From: Cristatella mucedo
Lineage: Eukaryota > Bryozoa > Phylactolaemata > Cristatellidae
Direction: 5' to 3'
Length of the DNA: 64,000 nt
Assembly: GCA_009760855.2 (NCBI GenBank)
Contig: WPIO01000064.1
Span: 1 to 64,000 of the forward strand
The notes under the pieces are model-generated. The model saw only the letters and a program-made list of their open reading frames with translations. It was not told the origin of the DNA and made no database searches. Positions 51,367 through 62,372 of the stretch are shown here, in pieces. How positions within the stretch are numbered: the stretch's first letter is position 1; each line of letters begins with the position of its first letter. Made by a program: the position numbers and the translations under genes.

Positions 51367-51924
51367 TTCTCACGTGAAAAAGTTTTCAAAAGATATGCAC
51401 AATCCGTATTGCCTTTGGCGCCCCTTGACCTTGGCGCCCGGGAACATCTTCCTTACCAGTCCCTTGCTACGCCATTGATTGTATGCTTAAACGGCTGCGG
51501 TAGCGGTTCGCATGGTTTTCGAAGGGTATGGTATACTTTGTCGCAATGGATTCCGCCAGCTGCAGGCCAGCACTCGATACTAGCAGCTAGGGCGGGTGCA
51601 AACTAGCTGCCGCGAGTGGTACCCTGTCGTAGGGGTGGTGTTGAGTGTAGGCCGGTTTTAAAAAAAGACGAAAAGTTAGCGGTGGTACCAAAAGTATTCC
51701 GCTAATAATTATGCACGTTGAGGACCTCTTGGCCCATTGGGCACATGAGCTGCACACGCTCGCCCGTTCATTCATTTAAATCTTCAATGCCAAGTCACGC
51801 CGGGACTCAAAGATTTTTGAGGCGCTCAAAAGCTTCCCAGCAAGATGTGTCTGTCTGTGTGCAGTGGTTTGATGATATTCGGGCTGGTACCGCTCCTTTC
51901 CTAAGCAGCTGTTGGGAACATCTT
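51367..51924. other. Intergenic, unassigned
   Basis: Nothing recognised. Confidence 0.35.
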
Positions 51925-52165
51925 CGAGAGGGGCCTGTGCACAGCTGTGGTCCGCTTCTAATGAGGCGTCGACACATGCTAATAACCCGCTGGTGAACAG
52001 ACGGTGGATTCACCATCGGGGGTCGGTGAATGCACAGCCGTGGTCGAGGAGAGTAGACTCGAGTGGGATAGAGGGGCGAGGGAAGTCGTGGTCCTTCTGC
52101 TCTATGAGTAGTTGAATAAATTGTTGGTGTTGGACCTGTGCCGGCGTTCTGTGTGCCGTGCGAAT
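51925..52165 (+). repeat. Interspersed repeat R2, copy 2
   Basis: Matches 40,160-40,412 in the same orientation. Confidence 0.7.
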
Positions 52166-52626
52166 CAAAGCACAGTGCAGATGCACCTAGGTACATCTGC
52201 GACCGCAAGTACGTACTCTATCACGATGACTCGACGCGGAAATTCGTTCACCAAGCCTGAACCCCTTCTAGCTACCCAAAGTTTGTCCGGCGGATCGCTC
52301 GCTGCACCACGCCGGGCCGAATAGTGACTTAAAGCGCTCTGGCAAGTATAAGGATCTATTTTTAGGCAACACTCCTGCTGCTATTCTGTTCGATGAGTGG
52401 GTTAATTGTTATCTAAAGGCAGACCTACAGATATGATTGCATAAAGAATCACATCTGCCCACTCTAACTGAATGAATTAAAAAATATAATTTATTTGGAA
52501 CGAAAGTTACAGGTCAGAGCATGTGTTTTGTATTTGCTCGATCGAGAAGCGGCGGCTTCCGGTGCACATACCGCCCTGAGTATCTATGCAAGCAGCTGCT
52601 ACCGATGCTGTCGACGCTGCTTCGTC

Positions 52627-52702
52627 ATGGTGGGTACCGCTTCCGGAATTTTGACAGTTCTGCTCATTCAATGGTTTGTCGTTCTATTCGTTTCCGGTGA
52701 AT
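52627..52702 (+). CDS. PRADC1: PRADC1 exon 1: signal peptide
   Basis: ATG at 52,627; hydrophobic core; donor AAT|GTGAGT, phase 1. An upstream in-frame extension exists, but the signal peptide favours this Met. Confidence 0.82.
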
Positions 52703-55700
52703 GTGAGTATTGAATCGCGTTTAGCTAAGCCCAATCGATGCTTTGCCTGCAAGGCATTGGCGGCCGCGACGCCTTACGCGGGACAGCGTACATTTTCTTC
52801 TGCCGATTTTCTTCGCACATGGCTGCCGTATTGACTCTACACGATTGAGTAATAGGACTTTGTCTTGCGAAGGAAAATTTTGAGTTCGATTGCCTTAAAG
52901 CCTCTTTTCCAATGGCGCGATGTCGCCCGTTACATGAGCATGTTATTCGACGTGGTTCTCGCCTGTTTTTGCCCCAATCTCCCCCTCATATCCCCTTCTC
53001 CCTCTCCCCCAATTGACAGCGAGCAAGTTTTGCGTGTGCGGTACAGCCTGGAAGCTTCTGCGTTCCAATGTGTATGCCTTGACTTGTATTCTGTTCTTGT
53101 GCTCTTCGTCAGGATGCAGTTACCGTGCGCTGCTTGGAGTTCGCAAGTTCGTGCTTCGTTCCGAGAAGCAGCTTTCCACAGTTCCAACAGCTTTCCACAC
53201 AACGAGTAGCTGTAGCAGGCTGCTGTTGTCATTCGTTTGCGCAAACAGTAATGGCCACAGTCATACCGGCGCCTTTGAAAGCGAGCAAGTCAATTAGCTG
53301 CCGAAAGCACTCGATTCACGATGTTAAGGCATTTTTAAATCATCCTAAAGGAGCTAAATTTAGTTTTACACTACACAGGGTTCAAAGGAAGTGTATAATC
53401 TCATTAGTGATAAACATCGCGATTGCAGTAAGCATAAACAAACGAAGAAACTAAAAATGCACCTCTGCACCTCTATCGCAGCATTTAGTCGTTCCATGTG
53501 ATTCGTCCTTTATTTGCTTATGCGTGCTTACTCTGTGCATGCTGCCACTAACCATATTTGCATGCTGAGCCTGTGTATGTCACCCCTAACCATGTTATGC
53601 GTGTTGTCATTGAGCATGCTACCACTAATCATTTGATCGTGCTTCCTTTGCATCAAATTTTAAGTGCCTAGAAAGAGATTGAGTTCTCTGAGGGTGCTAT
53701 ATCAAATGTATTATCATTAATATTAAGGACAATTTATGCACACAAAGATGCTTTGACGAATAGGCAAGTTGTAAGCTGCATTTGCTGTGAGGTCAGCTAG
53801 TTATAATAATAATAATATAAATACATTTGTAAAGCACCTTCAGCTAACTCAATCTCTTTCTAGGTACTGTACAAATGCTGTAACGAAAGCACGATCTTAC
53901 GGCTAGTGGCAGCATGCACACTGTGAACAAGCATAACATGATTAGAGGTGACATGCATAGGGTCAGCATGCACATGTGGATAGTGGCAGCATGCACAGTG
54001 TCAGCACACAGGAACAAGTGCGTACAGCTAGCAGCAAGCACTGAGTGGGGTTCGGGCCTTGTATTCTTAGGGAGCCGACTACATGTTCTAAGCATTTGAG
54101 GGTAGTTAGCTGCACACTAAGCAATCCTAGTCATTGAAGGGGGTGGTGCAAGGGAAGCTCTATGAGTAGGTCCTTGGTAAAGTTGCCGGTAGGGTTTGAG
54201 AAGACTCAGAGTGCTGCTGGAATTCAGTCGGGCATTTTTGAGTAGATGGGAAAGTTCCCTTTGTAGGCAAGTGAGAATTGTTATGCATCTGCTCTTCAAT
54301 CGGGAATCAATGCCTTTGGCTAGAATTCTTTTTTATATAAAATTCTGAAGACCAACCTGACTGTCATATTAAGCACCCACTATAGAAGCTTGGTGCATTT
54401 TATTTAAAAGCCCTGCAAAATCATATAAAAATATAATTCGCTTGTAAGAGAACTAAATCTCTATCCAGGCGCTTTACATATTCGATCGTACTTTCATAGC
54501 AGCAAATGTGAGTTCTCTGAGGGTGCTATATCAAATGCATTATTATTATTATTATTATTGTTATGCTGAAGGGTTCGAGTCCACGACCTAGGTCGTTGTA
54601 TGCACCTTACCCATGAGCCAAACCTAAGTGGCAGACGGCCATCAGATTCTTGGCCAGCTATTATGATGAATAGCTTGTAGTAACATTTTCTTTGTCTCAG
54701 GTTATCTATTACACAGAGGCCATACTTGTTACTAAGTGTTGCAGTGTTTTTGTTTAAACTTACACAGTTTCTGTACGTTTGCAGCAAAACTCAGCAAGTT
54801 AAATAAGGAAACTCGGAACGTCTTTGTGACTCCACTTGAAGAGGTACCCAGTGACGGTATTTACTTTGAGGTCGTTGAACCAGATAGACTGCGATTTACA
54901 TACAAGGTCAAACCAGCTCGAAATTTTGGTGCTGAATTTGTGAGTATCCGGATTTTGTGGCTCTTTTCACTGCTCTGAATTCCACATCGTTAGGCTCTTG
55001 TGTCTGGGTGTCTGGGTGCCTTTATTGCTTCTTTCTCAGGCACAACCTGATAAGAAATGAAGGTTTGTGCTTTGTGTTGAGCCCAAACTCTAGATTCGTG
55101 CCATTTGGATGCCTATGTAGTGCATGTGGCAGTCGTATAGGCATGTTTACATATAGACATGGTCAGCACTTACACTGCCAGAAAATGTGTCGCCACGAGG
55201 GCGAGGGCGGTATTTGGTAGGACAATGCTGTGCAGTTCCTTGCAGTTTTACGTCCAAAATGCAATGGATGAAGCCCGCGATCGATGCAGGATTGCAGTCT
55301 AATGAGTACCCAATGCTCCACCACAGTGTTAGTCACTGACATTGATGTGGCTGGTAATAAGAGGTATTTGACCGGATACCTGTCTTGAGCCTGGCTGAGC
55401 TACTGCTGATGCCAGCTGACCTACGGTGCTCCAGAGTAGTGTGCATGGTCGTTCATCCGGATCGATGCATTTTCCGGCCTCAGTTTGCTAGCTGAGTCGG
55501 TGAGACAGTCGAAACTGATCTTGGGAGGCAGAAGAGGACCTGAAGTAGTTGGCTTTGGTGTGTGCATGGTAGAGTAGGAGCCATGGGCTGTTAATTGTGA
55601 TGTATATAGTTATTACATTGATTTAGCATCTTAAGAGACCTAGCTCTGTTTCTAAGCACTATACATAAGCTTAAGGGCCCTTATAGCCCGGGAGGTAAGG

Positions 55701-56395
55701 TGCTTGCTCTCACGACCAAGGTCGTTGGCTATAATCCTGTAGTGGGCGATCCTTTATTGCCAACTGCAAGCATTGTTGATAGCCGTTAAGGCTCTTCTGC
55801 TGCAATACAAATTAGGTTGCCAAGGGGGAATGCCATGAAAAATAATAAAATTTGTCCAACTATCGAATATTTGTTTAGGGTGCCTTTTGAAAGACAAATG
55901 TGTTAGAATGGGATCGGAAGTTCTGCCGACTTCTGCATAAGGAAAAAATGATTATGCAAACCACATTCAATCCGGATGTAAACCGGAAGCAATATATCTG
56001 CAAATAACAAATTTAAAGATCTCTGCATCACATACTACTTATATCAACTTGTTAAACCTTGATAGATCGAGGTAGATGTTTTCTGCATTCTGAGGTGCAT
56101 TCTTGTGTCCTGTATACAGCTTCAGTCCCAGTGTAACTTTGTGTCCTCTAATAACTCGGCTAGTATTTCACATATCAGAGTGAAACTTGAAATATGCTTT
56201 ATGCTATACTTGTTTTACACGATTCTCGGAAATATACTCAATTCATTTGATGACGTGTACAGCAACACACGTGTGTGCGTGCGTGTGTGTAATGTATCTC
56301 CGTCTGTAACTCCACAAAGTCATAAAGACCATGTGGGTGTTACGCAGGAGAGTTTTGTATAGCGCACTCACAGCCTAATCGGCTTTCGGTACGCA

Positions 56396-56443
<48 letters not shown>

Positions 56444-59125
56444 CACGCGCCTGCGTGTGTGTGCATGTATGGTAAGTATAGCGGCAGTGCATGTTTTAGA
56501 TGCAGTTCATAGTAATTCTACTTCACAACTCTGCATGATACCTCGGGTTGAGATATAGTGGCTGTACATCAGATTAATTTTGGCAAATCTGGTGCATCAT
56601 GCTCATTTATTCTCAAGATTGTGGCAGGCAAAAAACCTACTAGGCGTGGCAGCCAGCAGTATTGTGACCATTAACCAAACACACACGCACATACATATGC
56701 ATATACAGAATGTGCTCTATAGTCACGGCACTGCTGCATGCAATGTATTATATAGTTCATAGATTTTTGTCCTCGGAAGTAACATTTCTAATGTATACAT
56801 ATAGCTAGCTAGTTAGCAAGACAGCAATTGTGGAGATTAATGAACAGAAAGAAAAGGTGACAGCTATAAACTAAGTAATGGATTTTGCATCAACTGCATT
56901 TGCTATTCTCGTCCAGCTTATGTGAAGACCTCCAGTCTTGGAGTTTGCCAATTAAGCAAAGCATTAATTAAGTATTCTCCTTGCTGTGATCAATATGCCC
57001 CTTCCATTGACATCGCTGCGTACAACTTCCCGCCTTAGTGACATGCATCGTGGTACGTCCGGTTTGTTAAGTGTAATAAGTAAAATAATCGACTAGGATT
57101 TTTGTGCATCAGTTATGTGGTCCAGCTCAAGTGATATGGATTTTGCTCATCAATGCTATAACAATGTACATAATGGTACAGTGGCATTTTTACTTTCACA
57201 TCTTTTTTTAGAATCACACCTACGCACTCATCGACCTATATGTTGCAGAGCCCTATCACGGCTGTAGCCCACTGTCAAATGCAGATGCGGTTGAAGGCAG
57301 TGGCGTGCTCATTGTGAGAGGGTACGCGCTGCTGTGGCTGACCTTTTGTTTGCCTTATGGTGGCAGCTTCGGTGCCGGGTAGTCGTGCCACGCTGAGCCT
57401 CTGATTTCTGCCAACCATGTGTAGCCATCCACGTGCGACTGCTGCCGATTACAGCTGAAGCATCTGTGGCGCATTTTAGGGACTGCTCCTTCTTGAGCAA
57501 GGCAATAATCGCTCAGGAGGCAGGTGCAGTTTTTGCCATAATTACAGATAACAACATCAGCAACCACGAAAACACGGTAGATATGGTACACGACGACACG
57601 ACCAGGAGGACAAACATTCCCGTGGCATTTCTCTCCGGCAAGGACGGGTAAGTAAGCGTGGTCAGCTGCACGCCCTGCATCATCTGCATCCGTTGGCCAC
57701 TCACAAGTGCATGGCAGAGCTCTTGTGACGTCTTCTGGGTAGCAGCGGCTGCTCTCTCGCCCCACCCAGCTCACTCTCTGCCAAAGGATGCTGCTGCCAA
57801 ATTAGTCCGTGCGTTTGCCACATCCCATCTAGTCACGTGTGACTTCCTCTTTCCTGGCGTTCTTGCCTGTCTGTGAGCCCATCCCGCCCAGCTCGGCCAC
57901 TAGGCATAGTAAACGTCGCCAGAACCCTATTACACCACTTTTCCCGACCTGCACTGCCTCTCCATCAAAAACATAGATCATCAACTTCAAACTTCGGCCG
58001 CTCACTTGTAGGTCTTGTCATTCTCCTGCTCTGGCCTACTTAATAATAATAATACTACATTTGCATAGTGCCCTCTGAGAACTCTGAGAATTTTTTTTTG
58101 GGCACTTTACATATGCTGTTAAGGAAGCATGATCACAATCGTTTACTGCCTACTGCATGCAGTGGCCGTAGCCGTTGCGGCTCTTCTGCCGTTATGCAAA
58201 TGAGGCCCAATGTTATGCAAATGAGGCCCAAGCCGCACACAGTCAGCTATCGATGCTCCTGCTGTGCACTACTGACAGCAACCCTTCTGGCAGCTCCCTC
58301 AAGAGCTCCGCTCCCTACCGCAAGCTGGTGCGGGGTGGGTGGTGGTGCGAGGAAAACGCACTAAGAACTTACTTTAACTGTGCCTCTAACGAACCTCTCA
58401 TTTTTCGAAGACAGTGCCCTCCGTTCAGTTTGCTTGCTTTCATAGCTCCGTGCTTTCTCGCGACTGATTTCACGACATCCCATACCTTACGACGTTTATA
58501 AAGAAGCTAGAAACTCGCCTTTTTCTCACAGTATTTGGTTGGTTCTGTGAAATGTCATTTGTGCGCTTTCGCTTGCTGGCACTGCATATTATCACTGACC
58601 AATTGGCTTGCTTCTATTTCAGCATATGTAAAGTACCTATAAAGAGTGCATTTTTGAAATTTATTTATTATTGTTATCCTGACAAAGTAGCTCTGTGTAT
58701 TTTAAAGCTGAATCTCTACCGGCAGCGTGAATGTGGGTATGCATGCTTAGCTTGGGAGGTGGAGTCTGTCAAACCGCGTCACGCATGCGTTGTATTCATG
58801 CCTCGGGTTACCGATTGACCATGCATTCAGGAGTTGACACAGTTTGAAGTTGTCAAGTGCTGAGAATAGCCGCTGCTGTTACTAGAGTCAGCCTCAGTGG
58901 CAACCAGGGGGCGGGGCTTAGCAATAAAAGGGTAGCTAACCTGTTCCTCGAAGCAGTTGCCCTTTCTCTGCGAATGGTCCTATATGTGCTTAGGCTGTGC
59001 TTACACGGGCTGAAATCGTGCTTACTCGTATCACTGTTCTGTAGATTGCCTTTTTTTCCAGCATATGCATATTATTCTGACGATAGTCTGTGCTGCTCGT
59101 TGTGAGTGCAACCCTTCTTGCAGCT

Positions 59126-59218
<93 letters not shown>

Positions 59219-60090
59219 GGAGAGATGGAGAGAGAGACGGAGAGATGGAGAGAGAGACGGAGAGATGGAGAGAGAGACGGAGAGAGGTAAAGGTAGAGAG
59301 AGATAACAGAAGCGCTTTCTGTATATGCTCGGCAGCTTGTTGCTCGTGTGCCCGGCGTCGTGGGGGGGGGCCGTGGAACAGCCTACCAGAACGCTTTCGC
59401 ATCAGAGAGGGAGAAGCAAAAGCATAGGTTTCACTTTTGTCCGAGGCTGCCGAGGCTGTGGGGTTGGAGTGGATGGTACTTTGGCAAGGGGTGGCTACGC
59501 GGGCGTTCAGCAATGGCTGGCGGCCGACTGCTTCGGTGACCAGCATCGGCAGCCGGCCTAGCCTTGCTGCGCGTGCTGGTGTGCTATAGCATTATAACAC
59601 CCATGCTCAGCCGAGCCGACCTGCTCAAATGTTCGCAGATACGAGTACACCCGGAAGTACGAGCAGTGTCACATGCACCCTCCACGTGCTCGTGCAGCGC
59701 CGTGCAGCTGTGAGGAGCAGTAGTGCGGATGCTCGTGTCGAGTGCTGGCCTGCTCACTCGGTAAATCGTCCTCGAGTCTAGGCACGGCTCACTGGTGCAC
59801 ACGACGTGAGCTGCCGAGCTTGATTGACGTGCTGAATGCTTTTCACAGTTTTTCCTCTTATCTTGCCAAGGATCAGTCTGTGCACGTGTGCCTGCCACCT
59901 CTTGGACTGACGAGTGCTTAGATACTTTTTTGTGTGTAAACTTGGTTGAAAAATCATCATCTTTTGTAGGCACATGATAATGAGCACTCTGAGGACTTTG
60001 GGCGTGAATAATGCTGTGGTCAACTTGCCGGTCAACATGACCACCGTACCTGTTCACAAAAGAAATCGACCGCCATGGACGCTGTGGTAG
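52627..60090 (+). CDS. PRADC1: PRADC1-like secreted PA-domain protein, gene span of 5 exons
   Basis: Five exons join in frame to 210 codons including the stop (209 aa; the human protein is 188). Residues 1-25 are a signal peptide (MVGTASGILTVLLIQWFVVL). A Lys/Glu-rich stretch not seen in the human form follows, then the protease-associated domain: GIYFEVVEPDRLRF, the CSPLSNAD region, DCSFLSKAIIAQEAGAVFAI, and IPVAFLSGKDG. The last exon gives LPVNMTTVPV and ends PPWTLW, close to the human ending. An N-x-T glycosylation site is kept there. The human homologue is a secreted glycoprotein with no catalytic residues, and none are seen here. It lies on the same strand as ACE, about 9-10 kb downstream. 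AATAAA at 60,275 may be its polyadenylation signal. Confidence 0.93.
52703..53439. other. PRADC1 intron 1, unassigned
   Basis: ORFs of about 100 codons on both strands have no domain. Confidence 0.35.
53440..53732 (+). mobile_element. LINE family A 3' end
   Basis: Last RT codons and UTR with a decayed ATT tail. Confidence 0.8.
53803..54110 (-). mobile_element. LINE family A 3' end
   Basis: (AAT)n tail, then the reverse-complemented UTR. Confidence 0.8.
54425..54480 (-). mobile_element. SINE-2 or LINE A tail remnant
   Basis: AAGAGAACTAAATCTCTATC block with GGCGCTTTACAT. The shared LINE/SINE tail makes assignment ambiguous. Confidence 0.4.
54505..54640. mobile_element. LINE A tail (+) joined to a tRNA-like SINE head (-)
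   Basis: GAGTTCTCTGAGGGTGCTAT with (TTA)n, then GGTTCGAGTCCACGACCTAG in reverse orientation. Confidence 0.5.
54785..54939 (+). CDS. PRADC1: PRADC1 exon 2
   Basis: Acceptor GTTTGCAG, donor TTT|GTGAGT, ends phase 0. Encodes a linker (KLSKLNKETRNVF) and the start of the PA region. Confidence 0.9.
54940..55615. other. PRADC1 intron 2, 5' part, unassigned
   Basis: Nothing recognised. Confidence 0.35.
55618..55822 (+). mobile_element. SINE-1-like element next to a SINE-2-type tail
   Basis: 55,618-55,668 is a decayed tail (minus). From 55,675 a tRNA-like head is followed by GGGCGATCCTTTATTGCCAA and the body to about 55,822. Confidence 0.6.
56288..56395 (-). mobile_element. LINE family B 3' tail
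   Basis: About 100 bases of the terminal UTR, nearly identical to 14,871-14,960. Flanked on both sides by (TG)n, so it inserted into a TG microsatellite. Confidence 0.85.
56396..56465. repeat. (TG)n microsatellite
   Basis: TG repeats flanking the LINE B tail. Confidence 0.95.
56466..57211. other. PRADC1 intron 2, 3' part
   Basis: AT-rich. Nothing recognised. Confidence 0.35.
57212..57321 (+). CDS. PRADC1: PRADC1 exon 3
   Basis: Acceptor TTTTTTTAG, donor AGG|GTACGC, ends phase 2. Encodes YALIDLYVAEPYHGCSPLSN, then GSGVLIVRG. Confidence 0.92.
57480..57647 (+). CDS. PRADC1: PRADC1 exon 4
   Basis: Acceptor ATTTTAG, donor CGG|GTAAGT. Encodes DCSFLSKAIIAQEAGAVFAI, then MVHDDTTRRTNIPVAFLSGK, the core of the PA domain. 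Confidence 0.94.
57780..58680. mobile_element. LINE family A fragments, mixed orientation
   Basis: 57,780-58,040 (+) is RT C-terminus, 58,041-58,140 (-) a UTR tail with AAT repeats, and 58,370-58,680 (+) the RT end and UTR. 58,170-58,220 has two copies of TTATGCAAATGAGGCCCAA. All are old. Confidence 0.55.
59127..59300. repeat. (GA)n microsatellite and 20-bp minisatellite
   Basis: GA repeats to about 59,216, then GAGACGGAGAGATGGAGAGA-type units repeated three to four times. In PRADC1 intron 4. Confidence 0.95.
59970..60090 (+). CDS. PRADC1: PRADC1 exon 5 and stop
   Basis: Acceptor CTTTTGTAG completes a Gly codon. Encodes HMIMSTLRTLGVNNAVVNLP, VNMTTVPVHKRNRPPWTLW and TAG at 60,088-60,090. The frame is missed by ORF finding from ATG in the correct context but matches the family ending. 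Confidence 0.94.
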
Positions 60091-60274
60091 GGCCGAGCGA
60101 AGCCTGGCGTCACGTGACATTCGTCACAGTGCGTCGACACACCCCGCCCGCTCTATGACAGCCACAATGTGCCTGCTGCTCCTTCCGTAGCCATTATGGC
60201 TACCCAGTCATGTTCTCAGTCTCGCTCCGTGAGCCAATTAATTTGCAATTGCGAGTTGTTGTATCCCGTTTTTG

Positions 60275-60280
60275 AATAAA
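60275..60280 (+). terminator. Candidate polyadenylation signal of PRADC1
   Basis: AATAAA 185 bases after the stop codon, followed by a T/G-rich stretch. Confidence 0.5.
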
Positions 60281-60837
60281 TGATTGTTGAATGCTCTCCT
60301 CGGACCTTGGGAGTCTGTTCGTGTCTTTGCAAAGTACAGCGGTGGCTCTGAGCTCGTGCTTGGACACACATCGGGACTGTGCACATCGTCACTCCCATAG
60401 TGGCTGGCTGGTGTCGCGGTTCTGTGCTGACCGCCTGTGTTTTTTCCACCAGTTTCGGGAGTTGCAGTGGAGCCTAATCGCTGCAATAGTGATGGAACTG
60501 CTTCAGCTTGTCAACGGAAACTGTCGCCCTGCCAGGTGAACAATCTAGCTTGCACGTGATGCTACTGGAATGCACCTGAGAGGATGCTCAACTAATTTCT
60601 CCTGCAAAATAAGGAGGGCAGAAGCAAGGGGAGGTGCATCGCATGTGGCCGGTCTTGTGGAGTGTGTGCTGACACAGCCATAACCAGTGGTCCTTTTTTT
60701 ACCATGCCTGCTAGTTGTCTGCACAAGCAAAGTACTGTCAGTGAGCCTACTGTACACCTTATTCTATGCCTCTATATTCAGCCTGAAATCTCTGATCTGC
60801 CTTATTTTTCAAATATGCTTGGAATAATGGCATAGTA
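60281..60837. other. Downstream of PRADC1, unassigned
   Basis: Nothing recognised. Confidence 0.35.
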
Positions 60838-60956
60838 ATAATAATAGTAACAACAATATTTATAATGGTAGTAAATTATTTCCTTTATATGCTACCTAAG
60901 AAAACTAATCTCTAGCCACTTAACATGTACGTGAAAGGAAGTGTGTCAGTTGGTTA

Positions 60957-61102
60957 ATAAAAATATAATTCATTTATATGGCGCCCCAAGAGAACTTAAT
61001 CTCTATTCAGGCGCTTCACATATGCCTCGGGGCTCGAGCCTACGACCTCAGTCAGACCTTGGTCTGGGCGAGCACCTTAAACGCTAGACCAAACCAGCGC
61101 AG
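60957..61102 (-). mobile_element. tRNA-derived SINE-2
   Basis: Reverse of the 38,980 copy: tail block, GGGGCTCGAGCC B-box region, head ending CAAACCAGC. Confidence 0.82.
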
Positions 61103-61215
61103 CGATTAATGATAACATGCAGTGTCTGCCCCCCCCCCCCGATAAGCACACCAAAGACTATTCACAATGACCCAGCAAATGCTGGGAGGAGCAGATGTGT
61201 TTTCAGCCTTTTTTG

Positions 61216-61353
61216 TAAATCATTTGTATAGTGCCATAAGGGAATTTAATCTCTATTCAGGCGCTTCACATATGCCACGGGGCTCGAGCCCACGATCTCG
61301 GCCAGACCTTGGTCCCTATGGCGAGCACCTTAACCACTGGGCCAAACCAGCTC
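61216..61353 (-). mobile_element. tRNA-derived SINE-2
   Basis: As the previous copy; B-box region GGGGCTCGAGCCC, head ending GGCCAAACCAGCT. Confidence 0.84.
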
Positions 61354-61554
61354 GGTCTTTAATGTCAAGTCGGGGGATGTAGGGAAATCCGTCGGGAGTG
61401 AGTTCCAGGCTTTGGGAGTAAGTGGACTGGAGCCACGGTTTCTAAAAGATTTGAGATTGGTTAAACGACTTGTCAAACGAGCTGGTGATGGAATGCCTAG
61501 CCTTATAAGCAATTGGTCCAGAGAGGTAAGCCGGAACAAGAGACTGCTGAGATC

Positions 61555-62372
61555 TCACTAGTTCTGGCTATGCTGAATCGTTGCAATTCAATTTTGACGG
61601 GGCTACCGGGAAAGCCATGAGGCAACGGCAGCTGGTGATGAATGCGGCTGCAAGGCTAGTTAACAAACCTAAAAGTTCATCTACGTGTCTCTTCTGCTTA
61701 AGGAGCTGCTCCAGGTAGACAATAACTGAGTAAATGGACCCTGACCTATAATGCCCGCCATCGCTTGGATCCATCATGATGTTGAACCATTGACGCTTTC
61801 GGGCCGCCGGCGACGAGTCGCGCTGCTGCTGCTGCCGCAGGAGTGGGGACGAATGGAGATGGGTTTAGGGCTCATCAACGATCAATGCCACGACGTTACC
61901 ATCTCTTTCCCTCGAGCGCAGTCGATCGCGACCACTCGAGAGCGTCGATCAACCTTGTATGTCAGAGTATGGCTATACTGAACTGCTGCACCAGTTTCAG
62001 CCTCCTCGTGCCCTCAGGCCCATTAGGGTAAATCAGTTTACTGTTCTATTCTTCGTAGAGACCGTTTTCGATAGAAGCTTTTGCTCTGCAGGTCCCGAAT
62101 TGTTGTACTTACTTCAACCCATTCCTAGGCAGGTGACATCTACTCTCATGCTGCCAACGGTGGCTCATCCTTTCCAGCCATCCTACGGTGAAACTGCCTC
62201 GCTACTCACTTCCTCGACAGCCCTCCTGACTCAGCTATGCTTGTCACTCTTCGTTGTGTCAGATGAAATCTGTTAGCTGTTGTGTATGCACCGAAAGCTG
62301 CATAGGCTATGACTGCACCATAAAAAACTCCACTGCATAACAGCCTACTTGGTCTTTGAGACTTTGTGGAGT
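61555..62372 (+). mobile_element. LINE family B fragment, old
   Basis: Encodes LNRCNSILTGLPGKAM-like and NAAARLV-like segments, then the 61,960-62,372 C-terminus and UTR. 61,780-61,950 does not match and may be another insertion. Confidence 0.65.

Larger units (their letters stand above)
60838..61545 (-). mobile_element. LINE family A 3' region with two nested SINE-2
   Basis: The tail near 60,838 and UTR pieces are separated by SINE-2 copies. The last RT codons are at 61,380-61,545. A C10 run lies at 61,131-61,140. Confidence 0.7.

Noticed and set aside
57355-57774. 139-codon minus ORF
   Set aside because: Antisense shadow of PRADC1 exon 4 and its flanks.
59031-59546. 171-codon Ser/Leu-rich ORF
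   Set aside because: Produced by the GA microsatellite inside PRADC1 intron 4, opposite strand.
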